NCBI GenBank assembly: GCA_041398965.1
Contig: JAWKTT010000045.1
Span: forward strand, 1-34,970
DNA: 34,970 bases
Source: JAWKTT01 sp041398965
GTDB taxonomy: Bacteria > Planctomycetota > Planctomycetia > Planctomycetales > Planctomycetaceae
Direction of reading: 5' to 3'
Shown one piece after another: positions 1-8,557 of the stretch (within the stretch, counting starts at the first letter, position 1; each line of letters starts with the position of its first letter). Made by a program: the position numbers and the translations under genes. The notes under the pieces were generated by a model that saw only the letters and a list, made by a program, of their open reading frames with translations, did no database searches and was not told the origin of the DNA.

Positions 1-322
1 TCCCAGCAAAGTGGGCAACCTCCGCTCTCCCAGTATCCCCTTTCGGAGGGGGGACCCAATGCAACGCCCTGTTTTACAGCGTCAGTAACTGCTCTCGGCA
101 TTCAATCGACATGAGAATCGCCGGATGCCACGGCAAGGGGATGTGCGGTCGGCGTTGAATGGGCGTGCGGGACGGCGTAGGATCGTCGGGGTGTCGAGTC
201 CTTCCCCCACCTTGACTGGGGGGAGAACTTGGCTTGTGTCGGATGTCTGGTCTCTGACGACCACTCGCCGAACTTCCATTGGCATCTCCTTTTGCCGCAT
301 TCTCGATCAAGGATTTCCCATC
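1..322. other. Intergenic region upstream of the sulfatase gene
   Basis: No convincing gene is seen. An open frame continues upstream from the sulfatase start, but it encodes a Arg/Ser-rich stretch with no recognisable domain. A C-rich/G-rich inverted pair near 204-228 (CCTTCCCCC and GGGGGGAGAA) resembles the C-rich hairpin repeats elsewhere in the window. No clear promoter was identified. Confidence 0.5.
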
Positions 323-1870
323 ATGCGAACCGTCGCCTGTCTCCTGATGCTGTGGCTTTGTACGACAGCCTCTGCTGCCGACCGACCAAACATCCTGTTT
401 ATCTTCACCGATGATCATGCCGCTCATGCGATCAGTGCGTATGGTTCGAAGATCAATCAGACGCCGAACCTCGATCGGATTGCCAAAGAGGGAATGCTGT
501 TCGAAAACTGCTTCTGCACTAACGCTCTCTGTGGTCCGAGTCGGGCAGTCATTCAATCGGGGAAGTACAGTCACCTCAACGGCTTCAAGACGAACAACGA
601 CAAGTTTGATGGCACGCAACAGACCTTTCCCAAACTGCTTCAGAAGGCGGGCTATCAGACAGCAGTGATCGGGAAGTGGCATCTTGGCGAACACATGGCT
701 CCGCAAGGATACAACTACAGCGAAGTTCTGATCGGGCAGGGGCCTTACTATAACCCTTTGATGCTGCGGGATGTTGACGGTTCGGGCAAACAGGTCCGCA
801 CGAAGTACGAAGGATACACAACCGACATCATCACCGACCTCGCACTCACCTGGCTCAAAGAGGGCCGCGACGATTCGAAGCCGTTTATGCTGATGTATCA
901 ACATAAGGCTCCGCACCGCGAATGGGCCCCCGGTCCGAATCATCTCAAGATGTACGATGACATCACCATCCCCGAACCCGACAACCTGTTCGATGATTAC
1001 GCCACTCGGGGACGGGCCGCACACGAACAGGACATGACCATCTCGAAGACCATGACTCCGCGAGACCTGAAACTCGTCCCACCCGGGAACCTCACTCCCG
1101 AGCAACTAAAGACTTGGAACGACGCATACGGACCGAAGAACGACGCCTTCAAGCAGCAGAACCTGACTGGTGACGATCTCGTTCGCTGGAAGTATCAACG
1201 GTACATGAAGGACTACCTCCGCTGCATCGCCAGTGTCGACGACAATGTCGGCCGCGTGCTCGATTACTTGGACGAAACCGGCCTTGCGAAGAACACTATC
1301 GTGGTCTACGCCTCCGATCAGGGCTTCTTTCTGGGGGATCACGGGTGGTTCGACAAGCGGTTTATGTATGAGGAAAGCTATCGTCAACCGCTCATGGTCC
1401 GCTGGCCCGGCGTCACTGAGCCGGGGAGCCGGAACAAACTGCTCGTCTCGAACCTCGATTTCGCTCAGACCTTCCTCGACGCTGCTGGAGTCGAACAACC
1501 TCAGGATATGCAGGGAGCAAGTCTGGTCCCTCTGCTGAAAGGGGAAACTCCTGCCGATTGGCGGAAGGCTCATTACTATCATTATTACGAATTCTTTAAT
1601 AATCAGGGGGCGGCTCACATGGTTCGTCGTCACTGCGGCGTCCGGACCGATCGATATAAGCTCATTCACTTTTACAACGTTGGTGAATGGGAGTTGTACG
1701 ATTTAGAGGCCGATCCACACGAGATGCGAAATCTCTATAGCGAAGAACAATATGTCGAATTAGTGAAAACGATGAAGCAACAACTCGCGACGTTGCAGCA
1801 AGAGTTGCAGGTTCCCGACGACCGAGGTTCGGTCGAGGCTGATCCTCCGAGTTTACGTAAGAAGAAGTAA
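323..1870 (+). CDS. Secreted type I sulfatase (arylsulfatase family)
   Basis: Hydrolyses sulfate esters, probably of polysaccharides or glycans, outside the cytoplasm. Seen in the 515-aa product: a signal peptide (residues 1-18, ending in ASA), then PNILFIFTDD with metal-binding Asp30/Asp31, then the signature CGPSR with Cys70, the residue that becomes formylglycine in this family. GKWHLGE and the later DQGFFLGDHG segment are further conserved metal/active-site blocks. The C-terminus has the usual RTDRYKLIHF strand. The frame is open back to position 125, but the ATG at 323 is preferred because it puts the signal peptide at the N-terminus and has AAGGA about 9 nt upstream. The next gene follows after 4 nt, so the two are probably co-transcribed. 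Substrate cannot be read from sequence. The required maturase (FGE or anSME) is not in this window. Confidence 0.93.
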   Translation: MRTVACLLMLWLCTTASAADRPNILFIFTDDHAAHAISAYGSKINQTPNLDRIAKEGMLFENCFCTNALCGPSRAVIQSGKYSHLNGFKTNNDKFDGTQQTFPKLLQKAGYQTAVIGKWHLGEHMAPQGYNYSEVLIGQGPYYNPLMLRDVDGSGKQVRTKYEGYTTDIITDLALTWLKEGRDDSKPFMLMYQHKAPHREWAPGPNHLKMYDDITIPEPDNLFDDYATRGRAAHEQDMTISKTMTPRDLKLVPPGNLTPEQLKTWNDAYGPKNDAFKQQNLTGDDLVRWKYQRYMKDYLRCIASVDDNVGRVLDYLDETGLAKNTIVVYASDQGFFLGDHGWFDKRFMYEESYRQPLMVRWPGVTEPGSRNKLLVSNLDFAQTFLDAAGVEQPQDMQGASLVPLLKGETPADWRKAHYYHYYEFFNNQGAAHMVRRHCGVRTDRYKLIHFYNVGEWELYDLEADPHEMRNLYSEEQYVELVKTMKQQLATLQQELQVPDDRGSVEADPPSLRKKK

Positions 1871-1874
1871 TCTG

Positions 1875-3797
1875 ATGCACGAGTTTCTGAAGATCAGTCC
1901 TCGCATCTCCTGTCTGCCAGTGATTCACGGCAGTGGAGATTATGCGGTCGCGGTCCGTCGGGCGCTGTTGAACGAGAAGTTCGACTGCCTCGCCGTGCCG
2001 CTGCCGCCATCGTTTCAGCCATACGTCGAGCGCGGGGTCGAACTGCTTCCGGCGGTTTCGGTCGTCGTCCAGGAAGAGGATTTGCCATTCCAAAAGACAG
2101 ACTGGCAGAGTCAACAAGATGCAGAAGAGTCGGACGGGCGACCCGATCGGCGAGTTTGCAGTTATGTCCCGATTGACCCTTGTCAACCGGTGATTGCAGC
2201 ACTCCGCTTCGCCCTGCAGGAACGAATGCACCGGGCCTTTATCGACATGGAGACGGAGCACTTCAGCCCTGTGGCTGCGGTGCTCCCCGACCCTTACGCC
2301 CTGCGAGAGGTGCCGGTCGAGAAGTTCTCGGCGGCCATCCTGCCGACGATTCCGCGACTCCCGGAAGGTCAACCGCAGCAGCGGGCTCTCAACATGGCAG
2401 CACGACTCCGGGAACTTGAAAAGACCTTCGACCGCATCCTGTTTCTCCCCTCGATTATCGACTGGCCGTGGGTCCGCGAAGCCTATGTTGAAGGATTTGA
2501 CGCGATCATCCCGGATGATCCTGTGATTGAACCCCGCCTAATGAAGGCACACCCTGCCGGGCTTGTGTTCCTCCTCGGAGAACTCCCCTTTATTACTTCC
2601 CTCTACGAGCGGGCGCGTCAGGAGTTAGATGACGATGAGAATCTCTCGGTTGATGGGGTAAAGGAGATGCTCCTCACCGCAAGAGAGCGATATCGCGAAG
2701 AGCTAAAGCATCGTGCCAGAAAAATTACTCCGCATATGCTGAGAACTTATCTTAAATATGCTCGCAATCTTTCCCTGATCGAACGGAGAATGACTCCGGA
2801 TCTCTACACATTAATTATTTCCGCACAGCAGATTGCAGGAGATCAGTTCGCGATTCATGTCGCCGAGACGGCCCGAGAGTATGCATATACTCCCGCATCC
2901 GGGGAGACGACTTATGGCCCCCAGGGAGATCCGCTGCCGACCGATGTGTTCACGATGGGGGTCGGTCATGGGGCGATGCCCGATGGGGAATTAGTGGATG
3001 TTGTGAGTCGACTTCCGGGACATCCGGTGACATGGCGAACATGTCAGCTCAGTCGACGACCTCCAGAGATCGATCAAGAGCAGTGGAAACTCGCATGGAA
3101 CCCATTCCATCAATGTAGTTGGCCTCCTGAGGATGTTGCCATCGAAAGATTTCGAACTCATGTGAAGGATCATGCCTTGCAGTTGCTCGGTCAAGATCTG
3201 GCGCGGACCGAGAAGTTTAGCACGAGCATGATGGATGGCCTCGATATTCGCGAAACCTTGCGGAACTGGCACACGGGCGACCTGTACGTCAAGATTCATC
3301 CGCCGAGTCGCGGGTCGCTCGACTGTGTCCTGATGCTGTTCGATAGCCCTGCCGACCCTCGCGAGTATCCGTGGCGAATCACCTGGCATGCGGAGCATCA
3401 TGACGAGTCGACGCTGGCGTTCTTCGCGACGCATTATGGGGCCGAAGTCGTGGGGCCGGGCATTGCGTCAGCGACGTATGGGGGGGCGATGTTCCTGTTT
3501 CCGCCTCGACCCGTTTCCGACATCTGGACCGATCGACGCTTCGACTTCACCGACACCATCGAAGAACGTCTCCTCGCGGCGGCACTGCATTATTCGCGGG
3601 AGAAGCATATCGCCTTGTTGTCTCACGCTCCCCCCGGAGCAGGCTGGCGACGGCTCGCCAAACGTTACGGAAAGAAACTCGTTCACGTCCCACTGGCCCA
3701 CTTCAGTCAAGAAACCGTCCAGCAATTAAGAATCTTCCATGTTCTTAACGGTCGACATGTCCGCAGTTATGCCGATCACTTTATTCGGAAGTCGTAG
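1875..3797 (+). CDS. Conserved-looking hypothetical protein, 640 aa
   Basis: I do not recognise this family with confidence. The protein begins MHEFLKISPRISCLPVIHGS and has no signal peptide or membrane segment, so it is probably cytoplasmic. The first ~200 residues alternate short hydrophobic strands and helices, with an early I-H-G-S-G-D motif. This loosely recalls DUF5682 or TraB/ChaN-like folds, but that is only an impression. A helical, charged middle (about residues 250-330) is followed by a C-terminal region rich in His and aromatic residues. It starts 4 nt after the sulfatase stop, so it is probably in the same transcript. Codon use matches the neighbours. There is no sulfatase or maturase signature, so a direct role in sulfatase maturation is not supported. 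Confidence 0.8.
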   Translation: MHEFLKISPRISCLPVIHGSGDYAVAVRRALLNEKFDCLAVPLPPSFQPYVERGVELLPAVSVVVQEEDLPFQKTDWQSQQDAEESDGRPDRRVCSYVPIDPCQPVIAALRFALQERMHRAFIDMETEHFSPVAAVLPDPYALREVPVEKFSAAILPTIPRLPEGQPQQRALNMAARLRELEKTFDRILFLPSIIDWPWVREAYVEGFDAIIPDDPVIEPRLMKAHPAGLVFLLGELPFITSLYERARQELDDDENLSVDGVKEMLLTARERYREELKHRARKITPHMLRTYLKYARNLSLIERRMTPDLYTLIISAQQIAGDQFAIHVAETAREYAYTPASGETTYGPQGDPLPTDVFTMGVGHGAMPDGELVDVVSRLPGHPVTWRTCQLSRRPPEIDQEQWKLAWNPFHQCSWPPEDVAIERFRTHVKDHALQLLGQDLARTEKFSTSMMDGLDIRETLRNWHTGDLYVKIHPPSRGSLDCVLMLFDSPADPREYPWRITWHAEHHDESTLAFFATHYGAEVVGPGIASATYGGAMFLFPPRPVSDIWTDRRFDFTDTIEERLLAAALHYSREKHIALLSHAPPGAGWRRLAKRYGKKLVHVPLAHFSQETVQQLRIFHVLNGRHVRSYADHFIRKS

Positions 3798-3886
3798 TGA
3801 GTGATGCCGTCAATACCGCACGAAGTATCCAGTAGCAGCAACCGGTAGCACAGCGGCTTCTGCTGTGCCGCTCGGCGGTGAACGTC

Positions 3887-4054
3887 TCAGCGTCGGCCCG
3901 AGCCACGCATCAAGAGCCAGCCGACGACGCCGATCGAGATCAGCACGGTGCCGTACTGCATCGGAGTCATCTGGTCCCATTTTTGAGCCAGATAGTTCTG
4001 ATAGAAGTTCATGTAGTACGAGAAAGTGCTCGACAACGTCAGGAAGTGTGTCAT
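3887..4054 (-). CDS. Small single-pass membrane protein, 55 aa
   Basis: A short reading frame with sensible codon use encodes 55 residues, starting MTHFLTLSSTF and ending GSGRR. An aromatic N-terminal half (YYMNFYQNYLAQKW) is followed by one hydrophobic helix at about residues 35-50 (GTVLISIGVVGWLLM) and a short basic tail. This pattern predicts an inner-membrane anchor with the basic end in the cytoplasm. The start is the ATG at 4054; no strong Shine-Dalgarno is seen. It lies 306 nt downstream of the ketosynthase-like gene on the same strand. Function is unknown. A chance frame of this size is possible, but the clean helix and unbroken composition argue for a real gene. Confidence 0.6.
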   Translation of the reverse strand: MTHFLTLSSTFSYYMNFYQNYLAQKWDQMTPMQYGTVLISIGVVGWLLMRGSGRR

Positions 4055-4360
4055 GTCTCGACTCGACTGCTGTTAAGGCGGGCCCGACTCGGAGACGGCG
4101 GGCTGACGGAAGTTGGCTTCAAGGGTCCAAGCAAACCAATTCTTCTCAAACCTAGCTCGCGAGTCAGAGAATGTGGCGTTTTGTCAACAACTCCGACAGC
4201 AGCGAAGTGGCGGTCACAACGATTGTGTGGATTTCACAAGGGGAGAACTGGTCGCGGAAGTTGACAGTCCACGAAAGTGACTTGGAGATGTTACGGATCC
4301 GTCATGCCTTCTCGGATTTCGCCGTGCAAGCAGGGGGATTGAGATCTTAAGCGATTGCGT
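4055..4360. other. Intergenic region between the small membrane protein and the ketosynthase-like gene
   Basis: No gene is supported. A TTGACA occurs on the minus strand near 4178-4183, but no acceptable -10 lies 16-18 nt after it. No strong hairpin with a T-run is visible. Confidence 0.4.
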
Positions 4361-5656
4361 TTAGCACTGAATGATGACGGCGGCGGCTTGGCCGATCAGG
4401 GTGTAGCTGAGTGCCATGAAGATGCGGCGGTCGGTCTTGAGTGGTTGGTTGACCACGATGTTGAGGCGACACTCTGGATCGGGCTGCTCGCAGTTGAGGG
4501 AGAAGGGGATCTCACCTTCCTGCAGGAACAGCAACGAGGCGGCCACTTCGATAAGTAACGCGGCGGCTCCGGGGTTGCCGTGGTACCCCTTGAGGGCGAC
4601 GACAGGGATTGTTGAACCGAGTTCTCCGAAAACTTCGTGAATGGCGAGAGCCTCGGCCTGGTCCCCATCGCGAGCCCCCAGACCATGAGCACTGATGTGG
4701 CCAATGTCTGCGGGGGCGAGGCCGGCCGACCGCATGGCCGACCGCATGGCATTGGTGAGGGCCTGTTGGATGTTGGCTTCACCATCAACGTTCGAGACAC
4801 AGGATGAACCGGTCCCAAGGATGGTGCCAAGTATGTTCGCCCCGCGACTGCGAGCGAACTCTTCTACTTCCAGAACCATGCCACAGGCGGCTTCGGCGAT
4901 GACGGGTCCGTTGCGTCGCGAGTCGAACGGCTTCACCGAGCGATCGGGGTGCTCGGCATCGAAACCGAGTTCGTTCCAGAATCGTTGATGGAGCGACTTT
5001 GTTGCGTGCAGGGTGTTGCCGGTGGCTCCGGTAATCATGACTTCGGCATGTCCACGACGGATGATCGAGGTCGCTTCGGAAATCGCGAGGGCACCGGAGA
5101 CTTCGTTTTGTGTGATCGAGTTGTTCGGGCCACGTGAGTCGGTGAAAATTCCGACGTGACAGGCTGGCATGTTCGGGAGGAACTTGAGCATCCAGAGTGG
5201 TTCCATCGCCCGGAGGCCAGCATCGCCCCATTGAGAGAAGTTGAACGCTCCTGTCTCTGCGGTGAGGCATGGTTTGGAGGGGTCTGCCAGTTCGTGCGGA
5301 GGGGTGAGCATCAGGTTGGCCCCGAATTCGACCCCCACGCGTTCCGGCTCGGTGAATGGTTGCGGGAGTCCGGAGTCTTCGACCGCCATCATCGCCCCGG
5401 CCACGCCGAGCAGCACATCGCGGCTCATCACCTTGAGCTGCTTCCGCTGCCCTTTGAGGTAGATTTTCTTGGCTGATTCTTCGGTGAGCTCGGCTACTTC
5501 GGCACCGACAGGAGCGGCAAGCCCATGGACCGGAGTGACCCCCGACTTCCCGGCTCGCAAGTGCTCCATGAACTGAGTTCGTCCCACACCTTCAGGAGAC
5601 ATCACCCCTAATCCGGTGATGACGACACGGCGTGCGGATGTCGGTTGGCTTGTCAT
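4361..5656 (-). CDS. Ketosynthase-like protein without the catalytic Cys (chain-length-factor-like)
   Basis: The 431-aa product has the thiolase-fold layout of FabF from RRVVITGLGVMSPEG to the C-terminus. Aligned without gaps to the neighbouring FabF from GPN onwards, the nucleophilic Cys (ATACAS) is Glu185 (TQNEVS). The first catalytic His is kept (His324 in SAHG) and so is Lys356. The second His (KSQTGH in FabF) is replaced by Asn361 (KGYHGN). It should therefore not form an acyl-enzyme. By analogy with the KS-beta/chain-length-factor of type II polyketide synthases, where Cys is usually Gln, it may form a heterodimer with an active KS. It follows acpP-fabF on the same strand after a ~276-nt gap. 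The ATG at 5656 is preferred; an in-frame TTG at 5668 would add four residues. Confidence 0.9.
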   Translation of the reverse strand: MTSQPTSARRVVITGLGVMSPEGVGRTQFMEHLRAGKSGVTPVHGLAAPVGAEVAELTEESAKKIYLKGQRKQLKVMSRDVLLGVAGAMMAVEDSGLPQPFTEPERVGVEFGANLMLTPPHELADPSKPCLTAETGAFNFSQWGDAGLRAMEPLWMLKFLPNMPACHVGIFTDSRGPNNSITQNEVSGALAISEATSIIRRGHAEVMITGATGNTLHATKSLHQRFWNELGFDAEHPDRSVKPFDSRRNGPVIAEAACGMVLEVEEFARSRGANILGTILGTGSSCVSNVDGEANIQQALTNAMRSAMRSAGLAPADIGHISAHGLGARDGDQAEALAIHEVFGELGSTIPVVALKGYHGNPGAAALLIEVAASLLFLQEGEIPFSLNCEQPDPECRLNIVVNQPLKTDRRIFMALSYTLIGQAAAVIIQC

Positions 5657-5667
5657 AACAAAACTCA

Positions 5668-5889
5668 ATGTCCCTGCAACAGTCGAACGGCGAATTGGTC
5701 CCGACTGTGGATTCGACTCCGGTAAACTTTTCTTTTATCAACAACTTATCGAGCAGAGGCTTGATCCACTGCCAAATCGTATGGGGCGGCAATCAAGTTG
5801 CCAAGTTCCTTCGCAATCTCTCGATGAAGTTTGGCTCCGACTCACGCGATCCGGCTCTCGTTGCGGTCGGCAGCGAAGTTCTTCTTTAA
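5668..5889 (+). CDS. Doubtful 73-aa open frame between the two ketosynthase genes
   Basis: This frame fills most of the gap between the two ketosynthase genes on the opposite strand. It starts MSLQQSNGELVPTVDS and has no obvious low-complexity or Arg-rich shadow character. It overlaps no other supported gene except at the extreme 5' end of the ketosynthase-like gene. Codon use is not unlike its neighbours. No family is recognised and no Shine-Dalgarno is seen. It could equally be a chance frame in the leader of the downstream gene. Confidence 0.27.
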   Translation: MSLQQSNGELVPTVDSTPVNFSFINNLSSRGLIHCQIVWGGNQVAKFLRNLSMKFGSDSRDPALVAVGSEVLL

Positions 5890-5932
5890 GTCTCTTTTGT
5901 TAGTTGCGGTTCGACAGTCACGATGTGGCGGA

Positions 5933-7180
5933 CTATTGAAATCGCTTCAGCAGTAAACAGGCATTGTGCCCCCCAAACCCGAACGAATTCGACATGACGA
6001 CGTCGATCCGGGCCTCGCGGGGGGTGTGGGGGACATAATCTAAATCGCAGTTGTCGTCCGGTTCGTCAAGATTAATTGTCGGTGGGGCAACCTGATCCTG
6101 AAGGGCCAGGGTCGAGACCACAAACTCCACTCCTCCTGATGCTCCCAGCAGGTGCCCCGTCTGACTCTTCGTGCTCGAGACCATCATCTTCTTGGCGTGA
6201 TCGCCGTAGACCTGCTTGATGGCATAGGTCTCTGCGGCGTCGCCCAGTGGAGTGCTGGTCCCATGTGCGTTGATGTAGTCGACAGTTTCCGGCGATATTC
6301 GGGCATCTCGCAGAGCACCCGACATCGCCCGAGCAGCCCCGCGACCTTCTGGGTCGGGAGCGGTCATGTGCGTTCCATCCGCTGAAAGACCGTAGCCGAA
6401 GACTTCCGCCAGAATGACGGCTCCCCGACTCCGGGCGTGTTCTAATTCTTCAAGAACGACGACGCCAGCCCCTTCAGCCATGACGAAGCCGTCACGACCT
6501 CGATCAAACGGTCGGCTGGCTGCTGCGGGGTTGTCGCTGCGGGTTGACAGGGCGTTCATTCGGGCGAAGCCGGAAAGACCCATCGGCGTAATGGCCGCCT
6601 CGGCTCCCCCGGTCACCATGACGTCGGCCATGTCGTTTTGGATGAGCTTGAAAGCGTCTCCAATCGCATTTGTCGCGGAGGCACAAGCGGTTGCGACGGC
6701 ACTGTTGGGCCCCTTCAGGCCCCAATGCACCGAGATGTTTCCGCTGGCAGCGTTGACCATCAGCTTAGGGATCATGAAGGGGGAGACACGGTTTGGACCA
6801 CGATCGAAGAGCGTGGAATGCTGTTCTTCGATCTCGTTCAGTCCGCCGATGCCGCTCCCAATGAGCACTCCGTATCGATAGGCGTCGCCCGTTTGGAAAT
6901 CGAGTTTCGAGTGATCGATCGCCTCTTTGGCGGCAATCATGGCGAACTCGACGAACCGATCCAGTCGACGTACCTCCTTCTCCAACACGCCGAGACGGCG
7001 AGCTGTGTCGATACGGGAGATTTCACCACCAAAACCGACCTTGAAGCTCGAGCAATCGAACCGTTGTAGCGGCGCGATTCCACTCTTCGAGGCGATGATG
7101 TTACGCCAGAACTCCTCGACTTCGCAGCCGAGTGATGTGACGACCCCCATGCCGGTGACGACAACGCGGCGACGGTCCAT
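5933..7180 (-). CDS. fabF: Beta-ketoacyl-ACP synthase II
   Basis: Condenses malonyl-ACP with acyl-ACP in the elongation cycle of type II fatty-acid synthesis in the cytoplasm. The 415-aa length is typical. Seen: N-terminal RRVVVTGMGVVTSLG; nucleophile Cys166 in TACAS; His306 in NAHGTSTPLGD; Lys338 and His343 in KSQTGHLLGASGG. All catalytic residues are present. It starts 3 nt after the acpP stop, so the two are surely co-transcribed. A second, catalytically altered ketosynthase-like gene follows on the same strand. FabF is the best call; a ketosynthase dedicated to a specialised lipid or polyketide cannot be excluded, because the inactive partner resembles the KS/CLF arrangement. Confidence 0.96.
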   Translation of the reverse strand: MDRRRVVVTGMGVVTSLGCEVEEFWRNIIASKSGIAPLQRFDCSSFKVGFGGEISRIDTARRLGVLEKEVRRLDRFVEFAMIAAKEAIDHSKLDFQTGDAYRYGVLIGSGIGGLNEIEEQHSTLFDRGPNRVSPFMIPKLMVNAASGNISVHWGLKGPNSAVATACASATNAIGDAFKLIQNDMADVMVTGGAEAAITPMGLSGFARMNALSTRSDNPAAASRPFDRGRDGFVMAEGAGVVVLEELEHARSRGAVILAEVFGYGLSADGTHMTAPDPEGRGAARAMSGALRDARISPETVDYINAHGTSTPLGDAAETYAIKQVYGDHAKKMMVSSTKSQTGHLLGASGGVEFVVSTLALQDQVAPPTINLDEPDDNCDLDYVPHTPREARIDVVMSNSFGFGGHNACLLLKRFQ

Positions 7181-7183
7181 CGC

Positions 7184-7420
7184 TTACGCGGTCCTCCGCT
7201 CACGGATGTACTCGACGGCGTTGCCGACTGTACGGATTTGTTCTTGATCTTCGTCGGGAATCGTCACGCCGAGGTTGTCCTCGAATGCCATGACCATTTC
7301 GACGAGGTCGAGGGAATCTGCTTTCAAATCGTCAACGAACGAGCTTTCGAGCGTAATTTCCTCGAGGGGAACGCTCAACTTGTCGCTGACAATCTCTTTT
7401 ACCTTCTGCTCAAGATCCAC
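7184..7420 (-). CDS. acpP: Acyl carrier protein
   Basis: Carries growing acyl chains on a 4'-phosphopantetheine arm. The product is 78 aa, acidic and helical, with the attachment site DSLDLVE at Ser36 and the usual VDDLKADSLD context. The start codon is GTG, set by a strong GGAGGA ending about 5 nt upstream. fabF follows after 3 nt. A candidate promoter lies about 260 nt upstream, giving a long leader. Confidence 0.97.
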   Translation of the reverse strand: MDLEQKVKEIVSDKLSVPLEEITLESSFVDDLKADSLDLVEMVMAFEDNLGVTIPDEDQEQIRTVGNAVEYIRERRTA

Positions 7421-7675
7421 GGATTTCCTCCAAAGTCGTTTCTCGTCCTACGTCGCTGCCGTGAGGTGTGGGTGAAAGACGTCCCCGTCCTGACCAGCCT
7501 CCCGTCTCGGAGAATCCGAGTCGGCTACGAACCATCCTGCCTCTTTACTGCTTTCCTCACGCTGTTTTCTGCCCTGCGGACCGGTGTCTCCACCAGTCAA
7601 ACAGTCGCAGACCGGTTCGGCAACCAGTGTCGGTAACCTCTCCGGACCTCCGGAAGGAGGCGTGAACCGGTAGGA

Positions 7676-7704
7676 GATATAACGGCTTTCCCGAAGTGTG
7701 TAAA
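7676..7704 (-). promoter_or_regulatory. Candidate sigma-70 promoter for acpP-fabF
   Basis: Read on the minus strand: -35 TTTACA (5 of 6 to consensus), 17-nt spacer, -10 TATATC (4 of 6). It points toward acpP and would give a leader of roughly 250 nt. This is a pattern match only. Confidence 0.45.
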
Positions 7705-7831
7705 CTGCAACGTCATGCAAGATTTTTCGAACCCCCATTTCCACCGGATGTTCCGATACGTCTGAGGCCCCGAAAACCTCCCGATCAACCGGGATTCTTC
7801 ACGGTTCTCCCTGAGAGCGGATTGTGAGAAT

Positions 7832-7861
7832 TTGACACCAGCGATCGTCATGCCCCATAGT
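7832..7861 (+). promoter_or_regulatory. Candidate sigma-70 promoter for the ComEA-like gene
   Basis: -35 TTGACA (perfect), 18-nt spacer, -10 CATAGT (4 of 6), about 128 nt upstream of the start codon. This is a pattern match only. Confidence 0.4.
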
Positions 7862-7989
7862 ACAACCTCGTCACGATTCCCAACGATGGCTCTGGCGAAC
7901 AACTTGGCATCGCTACCAATCGTCGCGAAACTCGTATCGCGAAATGACGTCAATCTGTTGGCCCTTCCCGAGCGACTGCGAGAGACCCC

Positions 7990-8421
7990 ATGAGTCAAAT
8001 GGCAGGTGAGAATCCCACGGAAGGTGTCGCAGCGAACAATGGTTCGAACGGCGACAGCGGAGGACGATCGTTCGGTTTGACTCGCGGAGACGTGATATTC
8101 CTCGTCGGGGCGGCCATCGTGCTGATTCTCCTGAGCAGCGTCCACTGGGCCTATACCAGTGGCTGGGGGGCCAAGCCGATCGAGATTGAACGTCTGCCCG
8201 AGCGGTCACTCGAGTTTCAGATCGAAATCAACACGGCCACCTGGGTCGAGTGGATGCAACTCGAAGGGATCGGCGACCAGTTGGCACGTCGAATCGTTGA
8301 AGACCGCGAACTCAACGGCCCCTTCACATCGATCGAGGACCTCGACCGCGTCAAAGGAATCGGCCCCAAAACCCTCGCCAATATTCGCCCCCACCTCCGC
8401 TGCAAGTCAACGTCTCCCTGA
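7990..8421 (+). CDS. ComEA-like helix-hairpin-helix protein, membrane anchored
   Basis: The 143-aa product has a polar, Asn/Gly-rich N-terminus, one membrane helix (about residues 33-54), and a C-terminal pair of helix-hairpin-helix motifs: LEGIGDQLARRIV (91-103) and VKGIGPKTLANI (121-132), introduced by the family's EINTAT. In ComEA proteins this module binds double-stranded DNA at the outer face of the inner membrane during uptake for natural transformation. The topology here fits that role. No other competence gene is nearby, so function in transformation is inferred only. Many planctomycete and other genomes carry orphan HhH proteins of this type. Confidence 0.82.
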   Translation: MSQMAGENPTEGVAANNGSNGDSGGRSFGLTRGDVIFLVGAAIVLILLSSVHWAYTSGWGAKPIEIERLPERSLEFQIEINTATWVEWMQLEGIGDQLARRIVEDRELNGPFTSIEDLDRVKGIGPKTLANIRPHLRCKSTSP

Positions 8422-8557
8422 ACTTGCCGAGTGAAGTTGCCCCTGAGTCTCGACAGGTGGCCCGAGGAATGGTTGCCCACGGAGTAGGGCGGTGACAAAA
8501 TGCGGCGATCCTTTTGGATGAGCTGGGTGTCAGCAGGGTGGCAGTTGGGGGGGAGCG

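Larger units (their letters stand above)
7421..7989. other. Divergent intergenic region between acpP and the ComEA-like gene
   Basis: No gene is supported in these 569 bases. The region holds one candidate promoter per direction (listed separately). In the acpP leader there are short hairpins, including TCCGGACCTCCGGA near 7641-7654 and CTCGG/CCGAG near 7507-7521. No known riboswitch or ribosomal leader is recognised. Confidence 0.5.

Noticed and set aside
7448..7744. A 98-codon minus-strand frame upstream of acpP
   Set aside because: No domain, no ribosome-binding site, and it overlaps the likely acpP promoter and leader.
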